Shown here: positions 63,219 to 64,000 of the stretch, one piece after another
Layout: each line of letters starts with the position of its first letter
Numbering within the stretch: position 1 is the first letter of the stretch
Source of the DNA: Aquila chrysaetos chrysaetos
Lineage: Eukaryota > Chordata > Aves > Accipitriformes > Accipitridae
DNA: 64,000 bases
Assembly (NCBI RefSeq): GCF_900496995.4
Contig: NC_044004.1
Coordinates: forward strand, 53,350,224-53,414,223
Direction: 5' to 3'
The notes under the pieces: model-generated
Told to the model about the DNA's origin: nothing
Seen by the model: only the letters and a program-made list of their open reading frames with translations
Databases searched by the model: none
Made by a program: the position numbers and the translations under genes

Positions 63219-63650
63219 GTAAGTACTGTTTTTTCTCTCTGTGCATTGTAAAATAAGTGGAATTAGCTGACTTGGCCAATGACAATGGTGTCATGAAGTT
63301 GGTGGGTTTTATCAGAAAATCCAATCAAATTCAAATCTTGCCATGTGAATGAGGTTTTTCTACTTTCTTCTCCTTGGTAATTCTGAATGGAATTATCTGC
63401 TTTGTTCTTTAGCATTTGTGGATTTGTATCCCAATAGCCTGTTCACTGCTTTTGTGGAAGTGGTTGGTGGCAGGTAGCAGTATGTGAGGCTGTGATACTA
63501 TTCAGTTCTTGTGAACATCAGTGGAAGTTAAAGGCTACAGATCACCTTGCCTCATCAGGTCATTCCTTGTGTTTCCTCAAATAGATGAAGTTTAACATCT
63601 GTTGCTACTGTTCTGTGTTACAGAATTAATCTTGTTTATGTATATATTTG
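63219..63650. other. SMARCAD1 intron 5, start
   Basis: AT-rich intron with nothing recognised before the LTR. Confidence 0.7.
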
Positions 63651-64000
63651 TGTTGTGGTTTAACCCCAGCCAGCAACTAAGCACCATGCAGCCACTCACT
63701 CCCTGCCCCTGCAGTGGGATGGGGGAGAGAATCAGGAAAAAAAAAAAAAAGGTAAAGCTCATGGGTTGAGATACAAACAGTTTAATAAAACAGAAAGGAA
63801 GAAACTAATAATGATGATAATAATAATAATAAAATGACAATAATAATAATAAAAGGATTGGAATATACAAAACAAGTGATGTACAATGCAATTGCTCACC
63901 ACTCGCTGACCAATGCCCAGTTAGGTCCCCAGCAGCGATCCCTCTAGGCCGACTCCCCCCAGTTTATATACTGGGCTTGACACCACATGGTATGGAATAT
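63651..64000 (-). mobile_element. LTR, avian ERVL-like family (copy 6, cut by window end)
   Basis: Matches the other copies from their minus-strand 3' terminus (TGTTGTGGTTTAACCCC on +) through the (TAA)n tract (about 63807-63853) to the TATATAAA box near 63963. The CRE position reads TGACACCA, so the site is damaged. The rest lies outside the window. Whether it is solo or part of a longer provirus cannot be judged. Confidence 0.9.

Overview
This window looks like avian nuclear DNA. It is about 40% GC by eye with long non-coding stretches. It carries CR1 LINE tails, including one ending in the typical ATTCTATG-like 3' repeat, and six copies of one LTR family that I associate with bird ERVL-type elements. 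The only protein-coding gene I can support is the 5' part of SMARCAD1, a SNF2-family chromatin remodeler, on the + strand.

Layout. From 1 to about 40.9 kb I find no convincing exon. In mammals the interval upstream of SMARCAD1 lies on the ATOH1 side (established synteny), and this stretch reads like part of that gene-poor region. It holds an old sense CR1 tail (about 9800-10365), a young-looking CR1 3' end (about 27655-27946), a long decayed antisense CR1 (about 30150-31430), and three solo LTRs (18699-19297, 33393-33997, 37991-38556). It also holds two tandem duplications (72 bp and 91 bp units), a 26-bp perfect palindrome at 11351, a pair of diverged unclassified repeats (about 12765-12930 and 15672-15822), and a GC/CpG-rich patch near 4 kb.

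From about 40.98 to 41.84 kb there is a strong CpG island with an NRF1 site, an inverted CCAAT box and GC boxes. It leads into a probable non-coding first exon and then the ATG exon of SMARCAD1 (41838). Five coding exons are visible: 41838-42036, 52597-52753, 55986-56160, 58712-58775 and 63130-63218. They join in phase to about 228 residues, covering the acidic N-terminus and the first CUE domain. The second CUE domain, helicase core and C-terminus lie beyond the right edge.

The introns carry a sense solo LTR nested inside an older GC-rich repeat (intron 1), an antisense solo LTR (intron 3) and an antisense LTR cut by the window end (intron 5). Five of the six LTRs are complete, and each is flanked by a 5-bp target duplication (four perfect, one 4/5). 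They are therefore solo LTRs left by recombination, and no retroviral coding region remains.

I found no new multi-gene system. The most interesting items are the LTR family with a CRE plus TATA promoter that is intact only outside the gene, the composite GC-rich repeat interrupted by an LTR, the 26-bp palindrome, the unclassified repeat pair, and an exon-2 splice acceptor that lies inside a conserved PETP motif.
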